Below, piece by piece: positions 4,603 through 6,054 of a stretch of 6,054 bases of DNA. Each line of letters begins with the position of its first letter. The first letter of the stretch is position 1. The notes under the pieces are model-generated. The model ran no database searches. It was not told the DNA's origin and worked only from the letters and a program-made list of their open reading frames with translations. Location: positions 1-6,054 of the forward strand of contig JAFLCM010000161.1 of the NCBI GenBank assembly GCA_017303565.1. Direction: 5' to 3'. Source of the DNA: Planctomycetota bacterium. GTDB lineage: Bacteria; Planctomycetota; Phycisphaerae; Phycisphaerales; UBA1924. A program made the position numbers and the translations under genes.

Positions 4603-6054
4603 TCAGCGAGCGCGCGAGGTCGGAGTCTGGCACGGGTGCTGCTCGCTCAGCGGGTGGCGGAGGTCGTAGGTGGTGCGGGCGATGCCCTCGGTCTTGTTGG
4701 TGTTGTTTGCAAGGGCGCTGGGGATCTGCCCGATGACGGGGTCAATGGAGCAGAAGACGGGGTCCTGGGCCGTCTCGATGAACCGCTGGCGGAAGATCTG
4801 CTGGATGACGCCGCTGGCGAGGGCCTCGCTGCTGTAAGAGACGCGTGCGAAGTTGAAGCCCATCGAGTAGTCGCGTCCACCGGGGCCGTTGTCAAGGGTG
4901 AAGGGCGGAGGCGAGATTGTCTGAGCGCCGATGCCGGACATGCCCGCGGTGGCGATGCCGCCGCCGCCGTTGAGCGCGTTGAGGGCGGATGTGGCGGTCG
5001 AGCCGCGGAGGCCGGGCGGGGTGGTGTGGTTGGGATTGGCCGTGATGAAGAAGCCGTTCTGTCCGCGGCCGTTGAACTGGTCGGTCGAGGCGAAGGCGCT
5101 GATGACGAGACCGGCGTTGGTCATCGCGGCGCCACCGATCTTGGCGATCTGGGACTGCGTGGCGGAGTTGAAGTCCGCGTCCACGTTGGTGGCGGCGCTG
5201 ACGTCGAAGTCCCCGGCGGCGCCCCACTGGGTGTTCTTGATGTACGGGCTGTCGGCGCGGGGGTCGATTTCGAAGACGGCGAGGTTGTCGTAGCCGCCGC
5301 GCGGGTTTTCGGGGGTAACGAGTCCGACGGCGAAGAGGCTTCCGCGTGACGTGTCGCCGGCGATGGTGTGGATGTCGGCGTTGGGAAGTTCGAGGACGTT
5401 GAAGAGGCCGGGGCCACCGCTGCCGCCGCCTCCGCGATCAAAGTTGAGCTGGTAGATGGCGGTGTTGGCGTCGCCTTGCGAACTGGGGCCGCCGTTGAAG
5501 CGGCGCTGGGAGACATACAGCCCATCGTTCATCGCAGCAAGGCCGGAAAGCACGGGGCCCGCGGTGTTGTTAGGTAGCTCGTTGAGGTCGAAGTCCGCGA
5601 CGAGCGAGAACGGCGACTCAACGCTGATGGACTCACCGTTGAAATCGACTTCGGCGGCGTACAAGCGATTGACGGCGATGCCGGCGCCGGGGGCTCCCGA
5701 GTCTGAGGTCCCGCCTTCGAGATAGAAAACGAACGAAGGACCGGCTTTGGGGGCCGAGAAGACAGCCAGGCCGCCGTCGATCGCGGTCGCGGGCGGGGAG
5801 AAGCCGGGATCGCACGCAGGCTTGTGCTCGGGCTTGCACACATCGGGCGCCGGCGCGAACCACTTGATCGCGCCGGTCGTCGGTTCCAGCGCGAACAGCC
5901 CGGGCTTCGGTTCGCCCTGCTCCGTGCCGAGGAAGGTCGTATCCGCGTTGGGCGCGTACAGCGTCGTCGCGCTCGCGGCCATGCCCCAGTGCACACCGCC
6001 GGCGAAGCCGCCGCGCCCGTACTTCACCTTCCACAGCAGCTTGCCGTCGTCGGG
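4603..6054 (-). CDS. PQQ/beta-propeller-like protein, C-terminal 483 codons (cut by right edge)
   Basis: The frame enters at the right edge as PDDGKLLWKVKYGRG and runs to a stop at 4603-4605; its true start is outside the window. A GTG at 6027 lies inside a conserved strand and is not the start. The first 100 residues resemble PQQ-type propeller proteins such as polyvinyl-alcohol dehydrogenase-like enzymes: GGVHWGMAA (19-27), LYAPNADT (32-39), GLFALEPTTGAIKW (52-65), and paired cysteines (73, 81) before SPPATAI. Those proteins are usually periplasmic or exported quinoprotein oxidoreductases. After about residue 100 the expected repeats fade. The rest is Gly/Asn-rich, with a GGGGSGG linker (208-214) and low-complexity Gly/Ala/Ser stretches (350-375). 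I do not recognise this part. No C-terminal anchor or sorting signal is seen. Catalysis cannot be claimed; a structural or secreted role is equally possible. Confidence 0.75.
   Translation of the reverse strand, partial: PDDGKLLWKVKYGRGGFAGGVHWGMAASATTLYAPNADTTFLGTEQGEPKPGLFALEPTTGAIKWFAPAPDVCKPEHKPACDPGFSPPATAIDGGLAVFSAPKAGPSFVFYLEGGTSDSGAPGAGIAVNRLYAAEVDFNGESISVESPFSLVADFDLNELPNNTAGPVLSGLAAMNDGLYVSQRRFNGGPSSQGDANTAIYQLNFDRGGGGSGGPGLFNVLELPNADIHTIAGDTSRGSLFAVGLVTPENPRGGYDNLAVFEIDPRADSPYIKNTQWGAAGDFDVSAATNVDADFNSATQSQIAKIGGAAMTNAGLVISAFASTDQFNGRGQNGFFITANPNHTTPPGLRGSTATSALNALNGGGGIATAGMSGIGAQTISPPPFTLDNGPGGRDYSMGFNFARVSYSSEALASGVIQQIFRQRFIETAQDPVFCSIDPVIGQIPSALANNTNKTEGIARTTYDLRHPLSEQHPCQTPTSRAR

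Noticed and set aside
4495..5349. Plus-strand open frame of 284 codons opposite the PQQ-like gene
   Set aside because: It is Gly/Ala/Val/Asp/Glu-rich without motifs, while the minus frame has varied composition with aromatic residues and recognisable PQQ-type words.
6025..6027. GTG as start of the PQQ-like gene
   Set aside because: The frame stays open to the edge with a typical PQQ strand (DGKLLWKV) upstream, so this GTG is an internal valine.

Overview
This is a GC-rich bacterial window. It joins the edge of a probable mobile island to what looks like ordinary chromosome. The source cannot be fixed from the sequence. High GC, a Gly/Asn-rich PQQ-type protein and this type of recombinase cassette would suit Planctomycetota or a GC-rich proteobacterium, but that is only a guess.

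Left part (1-1100). The minus strand carries the first 277 codons of hsdM, the adenine methyltransferase/modification subunit of a type I restriction-modification system. The rest of it, and any hsdS and hsdR, would lie off the left edge. A 110-bp divergent spacer separates hsdM from a 52-codon basic small gene on the plus strand. The spacer holds a 23-bp near-perfect palindrome just upstream of the hsdM ribosome binding site and a pair of 11-bp direct repeats.

Middle part (1104-3836, minus strand). Four tightly packed genes, read right to left, are: a small unrecognised protein, a DUF2924 protein, a 529-aa large serine recombinase and a 131-aa helix-turn-helix protein. The last two junctions are ATGA start/stop overlaps, each with a strong ribosome binding site, so translation is probably coupled. 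The cassette ends 3 bp from the stop of the plus-strand small gene. Read-through from it would run antisense to that gene and on towards hsdM.

Gene-free stretch (3837-4367). No convincing gene is seen. It holds a cluster of GAGAC/GGTGAGAC motifs, including a perfect inverted repeat, and two strong hairpins next to the tRNA.

Right part (4368-6054, minus strand). There is an initiator tRNA-Met gene with a recognisable sigma70-like promoter, then the C-terminal 483 codons of a PQQ/beta-propeller-like protein running in from the right edge.

Working model: the recombinase cassette and the type I modification gene belong to one integrated element whose right end lies somewhere between the cassette and tRNA-fMet. 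The accessory proteins may help the recombinase choose sites or direction. This is inference; the other end of the element is not in the window.
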